Counted from the first letter of the stretch, positions 7,846 to 15,223 are shown. The stretch: DNA of 24,769 nt from Virgibacillus_R byunsanensis (GCF_042675965.1 NZ_JBHTKJ010000055.1:1-24769), one strand, 5' to 3'. Made by a program: numbers and translations. The notes: generated from the sequence alone by a model not told the origin.

Positions 7846-8754
7846 ATGATTAAAAATCCAATACAATGGCCAAATGAGGCGAAATGTGCAGTGGCTATCA
7901 CGTTTGATATGGACACTGACAGTCCTCTTCATCTTGCTCTTCCTAATCGAGCTTATCGACATGTCTCAGCACAATCTTTATTCAGATATGATGAAGTTGC
8001 AGTACCTCGTATCTTGAAAATGTATAGGGAATTCAATATGAGGCAAACCTTCTTTATTCCAGCATGGTGTATTGAGAAATATCCAAAAACAGTTGAGCAA
8101 ATAGTTGAAGATGGACATGAAATTGCTCATCATGGTTACCTTCATGAACACCCAAATGAGCTAACTAAAGAAGAAGAAGAGTACTGGTTTACTAAGTCGA
8201 TAGAGGTTATTAAAGATTTTACGGGACAGCGCCCTCGAGGGTTTCGGGCTCCACTTTATAATTACTCAGAGAACTCGACAGATTTATTAGCCCAAGAAGG
8301 ATTTTTATATGATTCGTCTCTAATGGCTGACGATGTTCCATATTTGTTGGAATCAAAGAATGGAAAGGTTATTGAATTACCAACACACTGGGCTGTAGAC
8401 GATTGGCCTCAGTATGCTCATTTTTCAGAATTAGACTATATAATGCCTATTCAATCTCCACAAAGTGCAATGGAAGTATTTATGTCTGAGTTTGAGGCGG
8501 CCTATGAGTTTGGAGGAATGTTTATTCCTGTTTGGCATCCATTTGTCACAGGAAGATTATCACGCTTACGTAGTGTATATAGAATGTTGGAAACTATGCA
8601 TGAAAGAGGGGATGTATGGTTTGCAACAATGGAAGATATCGCACAGCATGTTCAAAAATGTATTGATGAGAGATCTCACACTCCAAGAGTAGAAAAAATG
8701 CCATATTATGACAGCCCCATATCTGAATTATCAAATAACCCTTTTAAGAAATAA
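7846..8754 (+). CDS. Polysaccharide-deacetylase-fold hydrolase, PuuE/HpPgdA-like
   Basis: 302 residues, cytosolic (no signal peptide), of the CE4/NodB fold. Visible motifs are TFDMDTD (residues 19-25, replacing the TFDDG of secreted sugar deacetylases), the H-x3-H metal pair H96 and H100 in HHGYLHEHP, RAPLY (134-138) and WHP (230-232). This variant set, with D-x-D and an HHGYLHE box, is that of the PuuE allantoinase and Helicobacter PgdA branch, whose members include ring-opening cyclic amidases and intracellular amidases rather than ordinary wall deacetylases. AAAGGGAGA lies well placed before the ATG. It stands between a nucleobase-type permease and a ureohydrolase under one sigma-54 promoter, so hydrolysis of a small cyclic ureide or lactam is more likely than work on a polysaccharide. 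That function is inferred, not seen. Confidence 0.85.
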   Translation: MIKNPIQWPNEAKCAVAITFDMDTDSPLHLALPNRAYRHVSAQSLFRYDEVAVPRILKMYREFNMRQTFFIPAWCIEKYPKTVEQIVEDGHEIAHHGYLHEHPNELTKEEEEYWFTKSIEVIKDFTGQRPRGFRAPLYNYSENSTDLLAQEGFLYDSSLMADDVPYLLESKNGKVIELPTHWAVDDWPQYAHFSELDYIMPIQSPQSAMEVFMSEFEAAYEFGGMFIPVWHPFVTGRLSRLRSVYRMLETMHERGDVWFATMEDIAQHVQKCIDERSHTPRVEKMPYYDSPISELSNNPFKK

Positions 8755-8793
8755 AAAAGAAATCAATCTATAAATTATAAGGAGGAGATAATC

Positions 8794-9783
8794 ATGGTTA
8801 AACCTGAAGAAAAACAAGTTTTAAATTTACCTTTCACTGGAATCTCTACTTTTGGAAAGTACCCGGTTTGTCCAAATCTTGAAGAATTAGATGCGGATGT
8901 AGCAGTTATTGGAGTACCTATTGATATGGGAACACAGTGGAAATCTGGTGCAAGAATGGGTCCACGAGGAATCAGGGAAGGATCTACATTGTACAGTTTT
9001 GGACTAGACGGAGCCTACGATATCGAAAATGATATCACATATCTTGGCCCAGATTGGAAAGTAGTCGATTGTGGAGACGTGGACATCGTTCATGGAGATC
9101 TTATGCAATCTCACGAAAACACCGAATTAGCCATTCGGAAAATAGTTTCCAAAGGTGCTATGCCAGTTGTCTTGGGTGGAGACCATTCCATTACTGCTGC
9201 AGTAGGTAATGGTTTGGAAGAATTAGGTCCGTTTCATGTGATTCAAATTGATGCTCATCTCGACTGGGCCGACCATCGTTCAGGCCAGCGTTATGGACAC
9301 GGAAGCTGTATTCGTCGTTTATCTGAGATGGATCATGTAAAGAAAACCTTCCAGTTTGGTATCCGCGGAATCTCAAGCAGTTTAAAAGAGGATGTGGATG
9401 CTGCAAGAGAATACGGAAGTACCATTTTATCACCACGCCAAATGAGGAAAATAAGTCTAGAACAATTGTTAGAACAAATTCCAGCAGGAGAAAAATATTA
9501 TGTAACTATTGATATTGATGGTATTGACCCTTCCATCGCACCTGGGACAGGAACACCTTCTCCTGGTGGTCTGCTTTATGATGAAGTTAATGAATTACTG
9601 AAAGGAATAGCAAATCGAGGCGAAGTAGTTGCTTTTGATTTAGTTGAAGTTGCTCCCCCTTATGATCCAACTGGAATGACTGGACAAGTTGCTGCCCGTA
9701 TCTCATTAGATTTACTGAGTTATGTTCTAAAAGAAAAAGAGTTAAAAGAAATAGAGGATAAGAGGATTTCTTCCCACGTGTAA
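8794..9783 (+). CDS. Ureohydrolase (agmatinase/guanidinobutyrase/arginase superfamily)
   Basis: Binuclear metal hydrolase that splits a guanidino or similar group to give urea. All ligands are present: GGDHSIT (His131), DAHLDW (Asp153, His155, Asp157), TIDIDGIDP (Asp240, Asp242), and the late glutamate in FDLVEVAPPYD (Glu285). The long SIAPGTGTPSPGG loop is that of the agmatinase branch. Length 329 is usual for agmatinase-like enzymes including guanidinobutyrase and guanidine hydrolases; biosynthetic arginases are shorter and differ in the substrate loop. Tyr/Thr after DAHxD is common in agmatinase, while Trp here may mark a different substrate. GGAGGAGA precedes the ATG. Last gene of the operon, 39 bases after the deacetylase-fold gene and followed by a terminator. 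Exact substrate unknown; the lack of arginine or polyamine genes nearby argues weakly against arginase or agmatinase. Confidence 0.9.
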   Translation: MVKPEEKQVLNLPFTGISTFGKYPVCPNLEELDADVAVIGVPIDMGTQWKSGARMGPRGIREGSTLYSFGLDGAYDIENDITYLGPDWKVVDCGDVDIVHGDLMQSHENTELAIRKIVSKGAMPVVLGGDHSITAAVGNGLEELGPFHVIQIDAHLDWADHRSGQRYGHGSCIRRLSEMDHVKKTFQFGIRGISSSLKEDVDAAREYGSTILSPRQMRKISLEQLLEQIPAGEKYYVTIDIDGIDPSIAPGTGTPSPGGLLYDEVNELLKGIANRGEVVAFDLVEVAPPYDPTGMTGQVAARISLDLLSYVLKEKELKEIEDKRISSHV

Positions 9784-9791
9784 AACGAACA

Positions 9792-9819
9792 GGTTGCCCT
9801 TTAGTGGGTAACCTTTTTT
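9792..9819 (+). terminator. Intrinsic terminator of the permease-hydrolase operon
   Basis: GGTTGCCC (9792-9799) pairs with GGGTAACC (9806-9813) with one G-T wobble, loop TTTAGT, followed directly by six T. It begins 9 bases after the ureohydrolase stop codon. Confidence 0.85.
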
Positions 9820-9822
9820 CTG

Positions 9823-10128
9823 AAACTAATTAATTTTAATAATCAAAGAGTTCCAAATGAGTTCAAAGTAACTGCTATATTAGCGTTTTTCTAATATGCC
9901 CTATTCAATATTTATTTTATCAAACAGTCTCGGCACTACCGTACACAGTCCGTCATTGAAGTAATAACTATACCTATCATTATTTTTTGGTCAAAATTAG
10001 GTCCTAAGCTTAGTAAAGTTAATTTAATCATGACTATTTTATGAATAACTTATTTAGTTTTTCACCGTTACTACCATATAAAAATAGACCTACATGCTAA
10101 AGGTAAGAGCACAATCTCTTGCCTTTAA
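9823..10128 (+). pseudogene. Possible decayed hydrophobic protein (weak)
   Basis: One forward frame stays open except for TAA at 9892-9894 and TGA at 10042-10044 and reads like a membrane protein end (SVIEVITIPIIIFWSKLGP, VNLIMTIL, then a basic tail). The sequence has no start codon with a ribosome site and I recognise no family. Its end overlaps the 10096-10130 hairpin. In AT-rich DNA such frames arise by chance, so this is only a suggestion. Apart from an ATATTAG/CTAATAT repeat around 9878-9896, I see nothing else between 9820 and 10095. Confidence 0.2.
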
Positions 10129-10130
10129 GC
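10096..10130 (-). terminator. Hairpin at the end of the dead minus-strand module
   Basis: CTAAAGGTAAGAG (10097-10109) and CTCTTGCCTTTAAG (10116-10129) form a stem of about 11 base pairs with one wobble and a CACAAT loop. On the minus strand it follows the pentamer array and the HNH remnant, so it may have been their terminator. T run is weak (a CTATTTTT lies about 12 bases beyond). Confidence 0.4.
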
Positions 10131-10145
10131 GATAATTTACTCGCG

Positions 10146-10205
10146 CCTTACCGGACCAGACCAATCCTAACCATATCGCACAGGACCGTGCCGCGCTATA
10201 CCACT
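10146..10205 (-). repeat. Degenerate NNNGG pentamer array (period 5)
   Basis: On the plus strand CC occurs at 10146, 10151, 10156, 10161, 10166, 10171, 10186, 10191 and 10201, that is in 9 of 12 consecutive 5-base registers. The three exceptions (10176, 10181, 10196) each keep one C. Read on the minus strand this is a chain of NNNGG units (such as TTAGG, ATTGG, TCTGG, TCCGG, TAAGG) whose other three bases vary freely. It is not a simple tandem repeat and not coding in any clear frame. It lies 25 bases downstream of the HNH remnant on that strand. The array is also far richer in GC than its surroundings. Confidence 0.7.
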
Positions 10206-10229
10206 TTTCGTGTGTACTTTATTTGTTAT

Positions 10230-10459
10230 TCACCAAGTTTGTTCTCGCCAACCTGGTTTTATAACTCCTTTTTTAATGCATTACCTTTCATGCCACTATG
10301 CCTTAAGTCAACACGTAATGAATGACATTCTTCTAGTATAACTGACTCCTCGCATCTAACGCATCTCCTTCCATCACTATACCGAATCATAGGACGGATA
10401 TTATGCTCCCATACTTCTTTAGGCGGACGTTTTTTGGGTATCTCTTACATTTCTTTCAT
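10230..10459 (-). pseudogene. HNH endonuclease remnant lacking its catalytic core
   Basis: From an ATG at 10459 (MKEM, then a stop) the minus strand reads EIPKKRPPKEVWEHNIRP, MIRYSDGRRCVRC (zinc-type CxxC), EESVILEECH, then directly SLRVDLRHSGMKGNALK and, one frame over, KGVIKPGWREQTW and a stop at 10230. In HNH proteins of phages and mobile elements the CxxC and first H are followed by the H-N-H core and a second CxxC before the LRxDxRHxGM-NAL-GxIxPxWR tail. Here the core is missing, as though a deletion joined the two CH sites. One stop and one frameshift add to the damage. It overlaps the end of the upstream dead gene in ATGA style, so the two were translationally linked. Confidence 0.6.
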
Positions 10460-11027
10460 CAAAAGATAAAACCTCAAAATGACCATAACCAATTGTCCTA
10501 GCATCAGATAAACCAACTAATACCCCTGCATCAAGTAATACTTGTTTGACTTGCCCCTCACTTACAATAGAATTATCCCACTGTAATTCAAATTCAGTTC
10601 CCACACTGATGATAATCCTACTCTATATCTTACGTTACGTCCTTTAATATTGGGAGTCCGTACAGATCTTACATCTCATCATCTTCAGGCGTTCTATTAA
10701 CTAATTCTTCTTCGCTAGGAATGTACCTATTAAATAAAAAGTTTTCATTCAGCACTTGTAGTGTTAATGAAAACTTAGCTTGTATAGACCCCCCCACCAC
10801 TTTTAGTGTGAATATCTGCAGCTCTTAATCAACCAAAAATTTATGAATGATCTACATATAATTGATTATCTCTTGTAGCAGTGTAGCTATTCTTCCATTC
10901 ATCGGGATTTTTACCAGCTACCCCAGTTTTAACTTTTCCTCTCAAGGAATAACTTATCATTCGAGAAACAATTCAATAATAACGGACGAATACCTTTGAC
11001 CTTCACTTTAGTTTTTACTTGTGCCAT
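10419..11027 (-). pseudogene. Decayed gene of an unnamed mobile-element family, partner of the HNH remnant
   Basis: The minus strand from an ATG at 11027 reads MAQVKTKVKVKGIRPLLLN, then KVKTGVAGKNPDEWKNSYTA, NQLYVDHS, RAADIHTKSG, LQVLNENFLFNRYIPSEEE, NVRYRVGLSS, NFELQWDNSIVSEGQV and LLDAGVLVGLSDARTIGYG followed by HFEVLSFDE. These pieces lie in order but in different frames with several stops, so a protein of roughly 190-200 residues has decayed. I do not know its function. The pattern (an N-terminal GIRPLL motif and a C-terminal glycine-rich GxGxFEV end) looks like a conserved phage or ICE protein rather than random DNA. It overlaps the HNH remnant by a few codons. GAGG lies seven bases before the ATG. 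Confidence 0.5.
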
Positions 11028-11071
11028 CCCTAACCTCATCATGCCGCCCCTAATGGCTAGAAGCTCTCAGG

Positions 11072-11097
11072 AACCCCCGGTATAGCCAGGGGTTTTC
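11072..11097 (+). terminator. Terminator-like hairpin
   Basis: AACCCC (11072-11077) pairs with GGGGTT (11089-11094), with GG/CC inside the loop, followed by TTC on the plus strand. No intact plus-strand gene ends here, so it may be a leftover of the decayed module at its left. Confidence 0.4.
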
Positions 11098-11113
11098 TAA
11101 ACCATTAAATAAA

Positions 11114-11157
11114 AATTAGGTGCTATAAAACAACTCTTTATTTTATAGCACCTAATT
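11114..11157 (-). terminator. Intrinsic terminator of citA
   Basis: A perfect 17-base-pair stem: AATTAGGTGCTATAAAA (11114-11130) with its complement at 11141-11157. It is followed on the minus strand by TTTTTATTT and begins a few bases after the citA stop codon. Confidence 0.9.
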
Positions 11158-11161
11158 ATAA

Positions 11162-12229
11162 TCATACGCCAATGTATTTAGCTGTCGGTCTAAATATTGT
11201 GTTATTATTTGATTGTTCAATAGTATGTGCACACCAGCCAACTATGCGGCTTGAACTAAATATTGCTGTAAATAATTCAGGATCAATTTCTAATGATTTC
11301 ATGATTGCAGCTGCGTAATATTCTACATTTGTGTAAAGTTTCTGATCTGGTTTCAGTGATTGTAATATCTTAATTGTTTCTATTTCGGTTTTTAAAGCTA
11401 AATTTACCCAGTCTGGTATTTCATCTAGCTGCAGAATGATTTCTTTTAGTGCTGTAGCACGTGGATCCAACGTTTTATAAACCCTGTGGCCAAATCCCAT
11501 AATTCTTTCTTTATTTTGTAGTTTCTTGTGAATAATTTCACTTATTTTATCTTCAGTTTGAATTTCATTTAGTAATTCAATTACACCTGATGGTGCTCCG
11601 CCATGTAACGGTCCTTTCATCGTACCGATAGCACTTGTAATCGCTGATACCATATCGCTTTCTGTTGATATAGTGACTCTTGCTGAAAATGTTGATGCAT
11701 TTAGTCCGTGTTCCATTGTCATAATCATATAGGCTTCAAGCATTTTTGCGTGATTTTGATTTATGTTTCCAGTAAGCTTATATAAAAAGTTTTCTATATG
11801 ATTTAAATCGTTTCTTGATTTGAAAATAGACTTATTGTTAATTTGCCTGTAACGATAAGCTACAATAGATGGCATTATAGAAATGAGTTTCATTGCATGA
11901 TCAGTCTTATCACTACTTGCTAAAGTTACGGATGAAATGGCTGTTCGTAATACATCCATTATCGAATGGCTGGCTGGTAATGAATCAATAATCCATTTAA
12001 CATGGTTTGGTATTTCCCTATACTCAGTTAACTTCGCACAAAAATCATTTAATCCATTTTGTTCTGGGAATTCTCCATGTAGTAAATAAAAGGCTACTTC
12101 CTCGAAAGAATACTTTTTTACAATATCATCTATTAACAAGCCACGATAACTTAAAATACCTTGCCCGCCATCAATATAACTCAATTCTGTCTCTACAGCT
12201 TTTATTCCTTTTAGTCCTGGTTTATACAT
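11162..12229 (-). CDS. citA: Citrate synthase, CitA type
   Basis: Condenses acetyl-CoA with oxaloacetate to citrate; homodimeric and cytosolic. 355 residues, the short Gram-positive form. Catalytic regions are present: EHGLNASTFSAR (His174), GPLHGGAPSG (His209), MGFGHRVYKTLDPRA (His248), and TNVEYYAAAIM (Glu303 where the main TCA enzymes have Asp, in the place where I also expect Glu in CitA proteins), with the arginine region FSSSRIVGWCAHTIEQ near the end. It is transcribed divergently from a LysR-type gene, exactly the citA-citR arrangement of Bacillus subtilis, where CitA is the minor citrate synthase and CitR its repressor. A methylcitrate synthase role cannot be excluded from sequence but has no supporting neighbours. 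Confidence 0.88.
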   Translation of the reverse strand: MYKPGLKGIKAVETELSYIDGGQGILSYRGLLIDDIVKKYSFEEVAFYLLHGEFPEQNGLNDFCAKLTEYREIPNHVKWIIDSLPASHSIMDVLRTAISSVTLASSDKTDHAMKLISIMPSIVAYRYRQINNKSIFKSRNDLNHIENFLYKLTGNINQNHAKMLEAYMIMTMEHGLNASTFSARVTISTESDMVSAITSAIGTMKGPLHGGAPSGVIELLNEIQTEDKISEIIHKKLQNKERIMGFGHRVYKTLDPRATALKEIILQLDEIPDWVNLALKTEIETIKILQSLKPDQKLYTNVEYYAAAIMKSLEIDPELFTAIFSSSRIVGWCAHTIEQSNNNTIFRPTAKYIGV

Positions 12230-12281
12230 GTTGCCCTCCCCTTCCCTCTTTAGTAACTTAAGTATAAATCAATTAAATAAT

Positions 12282-12310
12282 TATTAAAATTTAATATTTT
12301 TTAGTATAAT
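12282..12310 (+). promoter_or_regulatory. Probable citR promoter and CitR operator in the citA-citR gap
   Basis: The 113-base divergent gap holds a perfect 15-base dyad TATTAAA-A-TTTAATA (12282-12296) that meets the T-N11-A rule of LysR-type sites. It lies eight bases before a TATAAT (12305-12310), 32 bases before the citR ATG. The dyad would cover the -35 position of citR, consistent with autoregulation. The whole gap is AT-rich, so the dyad may be fortuitous. Confidence 0.45.
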
Positions 12311-12342
12311 GATAAATAAACTTTATTAATAAGGAATGGGAT

Positions 12343-13221
12343 ATGGATATTCATACGCTAGATACGTTTATACTTGCTGCCGAACATGAAAACTTTCGAA
12401 TAGTTGCTGAAAAATTGTATATTAGTCAACCTGCCGTAACGTTCCAGATTAGACAGCTAGAAAAAGAACTTGGGGATAAATTGTTTGTTAAAAATGGGAG
12501 AAATATCGTTTTAACGGAGTTTGGAAGGTTTTTTTATAATGAAGCAAAAGCGATTACAAAACAATACGATAACAGCATGGCTTCTATTAATCGTTATAAA
12601 CATGGCTTTCACAAGACCATTCGAGTTGCTATATCACCGCTGTTGGCTGAAACAATCCTTCCGAGTATACTAAGCAAATATACAAAGTATTTTCCTAATG
12701 TAGAATTATCCATTCAAGTTTTAGAATCAAAAGATATATCTGAGGTAATTGAAAGCGGAGAAGTTGATATTGGTCTTTCTTGTATGTCTGGCTCTTCAAC
12801 TGTCAAGTTTAAAAAACTTCATGAAGAATCTCTAAGCCTTGTATGCAGTCATGACGGTTATGATGCAGAGTCAGGTCCTGTGATTGATGGAATCCATCTC
12901 TTAGAGAATGCTATTATTTTTTCCGATAACCATCCTACTTATTGGGATCCTATTAAAGAACAATTAAATGTAACCGTATCATCCTATAAGTTAATGAAAG
13001 TAAATCAATCTCATATAACGAAACGTTTTGTACTAGAAGGAATAGGTGTTAGTTTTTTGCCGAAATCAATTATAAACCGAGAAATATTGGAAGGTAGATT
13101 ATTAGAAGTACCAGTACCCTTTATGGAACTACCTACTGCTAGTATGTATATCCTTTATAAATATGATCATCAAATGGAAAGTGATTTTGTTACATTTATT
13201 TCGCATTATCATTTAAGTTAA
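12343..13221 (+). CDS. citR: LysR-family transcriptional regulator, CitR-like
   Basis: 292 residues, the normal LysR length. An N-terminal winged HTH (residues 1-60: FRIVAEKLYISQPAVTFQI, RQLEKELGDKLFVKNGR) is followed by a linker helix and the two-lobed effector domain (TIRVAISPLLAETILPSIL, FVLEGIGVSFLPKSII). In the divergent citA-citR pair of Bacillus, CitR represses citA; the orientation here is identical. The effector is unknown. Ribosome site AAGGAATGGG before the ATG is modest. It ends in a shared terminator with the next minus-strand gene. Confidence 0.85.
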   Translation: MDIHTLDTFILAAEHENFRIVAEKLYISQPAVTFQIRQLEKELGDKLFVKNGRNIVLTEFGRFFYNEAKAITKQYDNSMASINRYKHGFHKTIRVAISPLLAETILPSILSKYTKYFPNVELSIQVLESKDISEVIESGEVDIGLSCMSGSSTVKFKKLHEESLSLVCSHDGYDAESGPVIDGIHLLENAIIFSDNHPTYWDPIKEQLNVTVSSYKLMKVNQSHITKRFVLEGIGVSFLPKSIINREILEGRLLEVPVPFMELPTASMYILYKYDHQMESDFVTFISHYHLS

Positions 13222-13247
13222 AAAGCAACCATTCATGGTTGCTTTTT
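13220..13247. terminator. Bidirectional terminator between citR and the Rieske oxidoreductase gene
   Basis: AAAAAGCAACCAT, TC, ATGGTTGCTTTTT: a perfect stem with A and T tails on both sides, so it can stop transcripts from either direction. It starts at the citR stop codon and ends 3 bases from the stop of the minus-strand gene. Confidence 0.9.
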
Positions 13248-13250
13248 CAG

Positions 13251-14780
13251 CTAATCTAATTCAACTTTATCTAAAGGTTTCTTAGCAGGTCCTTCAACGA
13301 TATCACCAGTATATGAAAATCTGGAACCATGACATGGGCAATCCCATGTTCGATCACCTGAATTCCATTCCACTTCACAGCCTAAATGTGTGCAGGTTGT
13401 ATCTAATGCATGTAATTTATCTTCTTTATCTTTATACACCCCAGCACGCTTTCCTCTGATACGCGTAACCGTTGCTTCATCCTGGGATAGTTCCTTCACA
13501 CTGTGATTCGTATATTCAAGTTTTCCTTTAATCAAATGTTTTGTAACATCTGCATTAATTCTGGTGAAGTTCTTAATAGCTGGGTCTGCTTGGAATCTAG
13601 ACGGTGAATAGAGTTCCTCATAGGGATTGTCACTTCCAACAATGATATCACTCAAAATTTTTGCAGCGATGGTTCCATTTGTCATACCCCACTTACGAAA
13701 GCCGGTTGCTATTAATACAGCATCTTGGTCGTCATTAATTCGTCCGATATATGGCACCTTATCCAGTGTTGTTAAATCTTGTGTGGACCAACGATAGGCA
13801 TAATCAGAAATACCAAATTTTCTTGTTGCATAATCTTGCAGTGCTTTATAATGCTCCATTGTTGACTTTCCTTGCCCAGCCTTATGGTTTTCTCCGCCTA
13901 TTAACCATAAATCTTCTCCATTAATGGAAGTAGTTCGAATAGATCTTGTTGGTGATTCTGCATTAATATACATACCACCGGGGAAATCTTTCTTTGATTT
14001 TATAGCAATAACATAGGCTCTATCTGGATACATTCTTGTAAAATATAACCCTTCACCATCATTAAATGGGAAATGGGAAGCTGTTATTAGATATCTACAT
14101 GTAACCCGATTTCCTTCTCGTGTTACGATTGTGGGATGTTTATTATATTCAACATCAACAGCAGTCGTATTTTCATAAAATTGTACACCTAGTTTTTTGC
14201 ATTCTTCAACAAGAGCTTTTAAATATTTTAACGGGTGAAATTGTGCTTGGTCTTTCATAACTAATGCCGATTTCATTGGTATATCTATAGGCATATGATC
14301 AGTAAGCTCACTTGGAATTTCTAATTTGTCATAGGCTTTTTTCTCCATCTCTAATTTGGAAGTATATTCATCTGAATTTGTAAAAATATATGCATCCTCT
14401 TTGCCATAATCACAATCAATAGTTAGATCCTCTATTGTTTGCTCAATGAATTGCTTTGCTTCCATACAAGCTTGATAGTACATGTTTGCTTTGTTTGTTC
14501 CAAAATGCTCTATTAGTTCATCATATATAAGACCATGTTGAGCCGTGATTTTTGCTGTCGTATGACCTGTTGTTCCATTTAGAATTACTCCTGCATCTAA
14601 TAACGCTACTTTAACGTCTTGTTTTGCCAACAAATAGGCAGTCGTAATACCGGTAATTCCACCACCAACTATTCCTATGTCTGCATTAATGGACTCTTCT
14701 AATTTTGGGAACTCTGGAAACGTAACAGAATCCCTCCAATAAGGTTCTGGAAACTGTGGGATATTTATATTATCTGTCAT
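13251..14780 (-). CDS. FAD-dependent oxidoreductase with C-terminal Rieske [2Fe-2S] domain (YhfW-like)
   Basis: 509 residues. An N-terminal dinucleotide-binding fold (DIGIVGGGITGITTAYLLA, about residues 34-52) is followed by a DAO/glycine-oxidase type FAD domain containing GFRKWGMTNGTIAAKIL, the late FAD-contact motif. The last 50 residues are a Rieske domain: CTHLGC and CPCHGS supply the two cysteines and two histidines of the cluster and the two cysteines of the stabilising disulfide. The combination and length match B. subtilis YhfW and related DadA-like flavoproteins whose substrate is not established. No signal peptide or membrane helix, so cytosolic. AAGGGAGTG is placed eight bases before the ATG. 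Transcribed alone, with a shared terminator at its 3' end. Confidence 0.88.
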   Translation of the reverse strand: MTDNINIPQFPEPYWRDSVTFPEFPKLEESINADIGIVGGGITGITTAYLLAKQDVKVALLDAGVILNGTTGHTTAKITAQHGLIYDELIEHFGTNKANMYYQACMEAKQFIEQTIEDLTIDCDYGKEDAYIFTNSDEYTSKLEMEKKAYDKLEIPSELTDHMPIDIPMKSALVMKDQAQFHPLKYLKALVEECKKLGVQFYENTTAVDVEYNKHPTIVTREGNRVTCRYLITASHFPFNDGEGLYFTRMYPDRAYVIAIKSKKDFPGGMYINAESPTRSIRTTSINGEDLWLIGGENHKAGQGKSTMEHYKALQDYATRKFGISDYAYRWSTQDLTTLDKVPYIGRINDDQDAVLIATGFRKWGMTNGTIAAKILSDIIVGSDNPYEELYSPSRFQADPAIKNFTRINADVTKHLIKGKLEYTNHSVKELSQDEATVTRIRGKRAGVYKDKEDKLHALDTTCTHLGCEVEWNSGDRTWDCPCHGSRFSYTGDIVEGPAKKPLDKVELD

Positions 14781-14924
14781 ATGTAATCACTCCCTTTTTA
14801 AACATAATTAATTCTATTTTTAACCATTTGTTATAAATTATTCCTTTATTAATTACATGTTTTATTATTTCTTAAAAAGGTTAATTATGATTATAAAGAT
14901 AAAGTTCATAACGGAGTTGATCAT

Positions 14925-15194
14925 ATGCTTGCACATGTAACAGTTAGAGGCCGTGTTCAAGGTGTAGGATTTAGATATGCAGCGCAGCAACATGCTATTA
15001 AATCAAATCTAACGGGATGGGTACAAAATAAGACGGATGGAACAGTTGAATTAGAAGTTGAGGGTAAAAAGAACAATATTGATCAATATATGAAAGATCT
15101 CAAAACTGGCTTTAATCGATTTATTAGTGTGGAGAATGCATCCATTACAACATCAGACAGTAGTAAAGGATACAAAGAGTTTAGTATAAGATAA
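14925..15194 (+). CDS. acyP: Acylphosphatase
   Basis: 89 residues, the usual size of this small cytosolic enzyme, which hydrolyses the carboxyl-phosphate bond of acylphosphates. It has the phosphate-binding VRGRVQGVGFRYA loop with the catalytic Arg, and the GWVQNKTDGTVELEVEG strand with the catalytic Asn. It has a GGAG ribosome site before the ATG and stands alone, ending in a strong palindromic terminator shared with the ferredoxin gene. B. subtilis has the orthologous yflL. Confidence 0.93.
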   Translation: MLAHVTVRGRVQGVGFRYAAQQHAIKSNLTGWVQNKTDGTVELEVEGKKNNIDQYMKDLKTGFNRFISVENASITTSDSSKGYKEFSIR

Positions 15195-15221
15195 AACCGC
15201 TATCTTAAGATAGCGGTTTTT
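15193..15221. terminator. Bidirectional terminator between acyP and the ferredoxin gene
   Basis: A 28-base perfect palindrome (15193-15220) with arms AAAACCGCTATCTT and its complement, plus one more T. It sits on the acyP stop codon and 3 bases before the ferredoxin stop, so both genes can use it. Confidence 0.9.
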
Positions 15222-15223
15222 GA

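Noticed and set aside
10119..10325. Open plus-strand frame of 68 codons
   Set aside because: It lies opposite the HNH remnant and the pentamer array; its composition follows from them.
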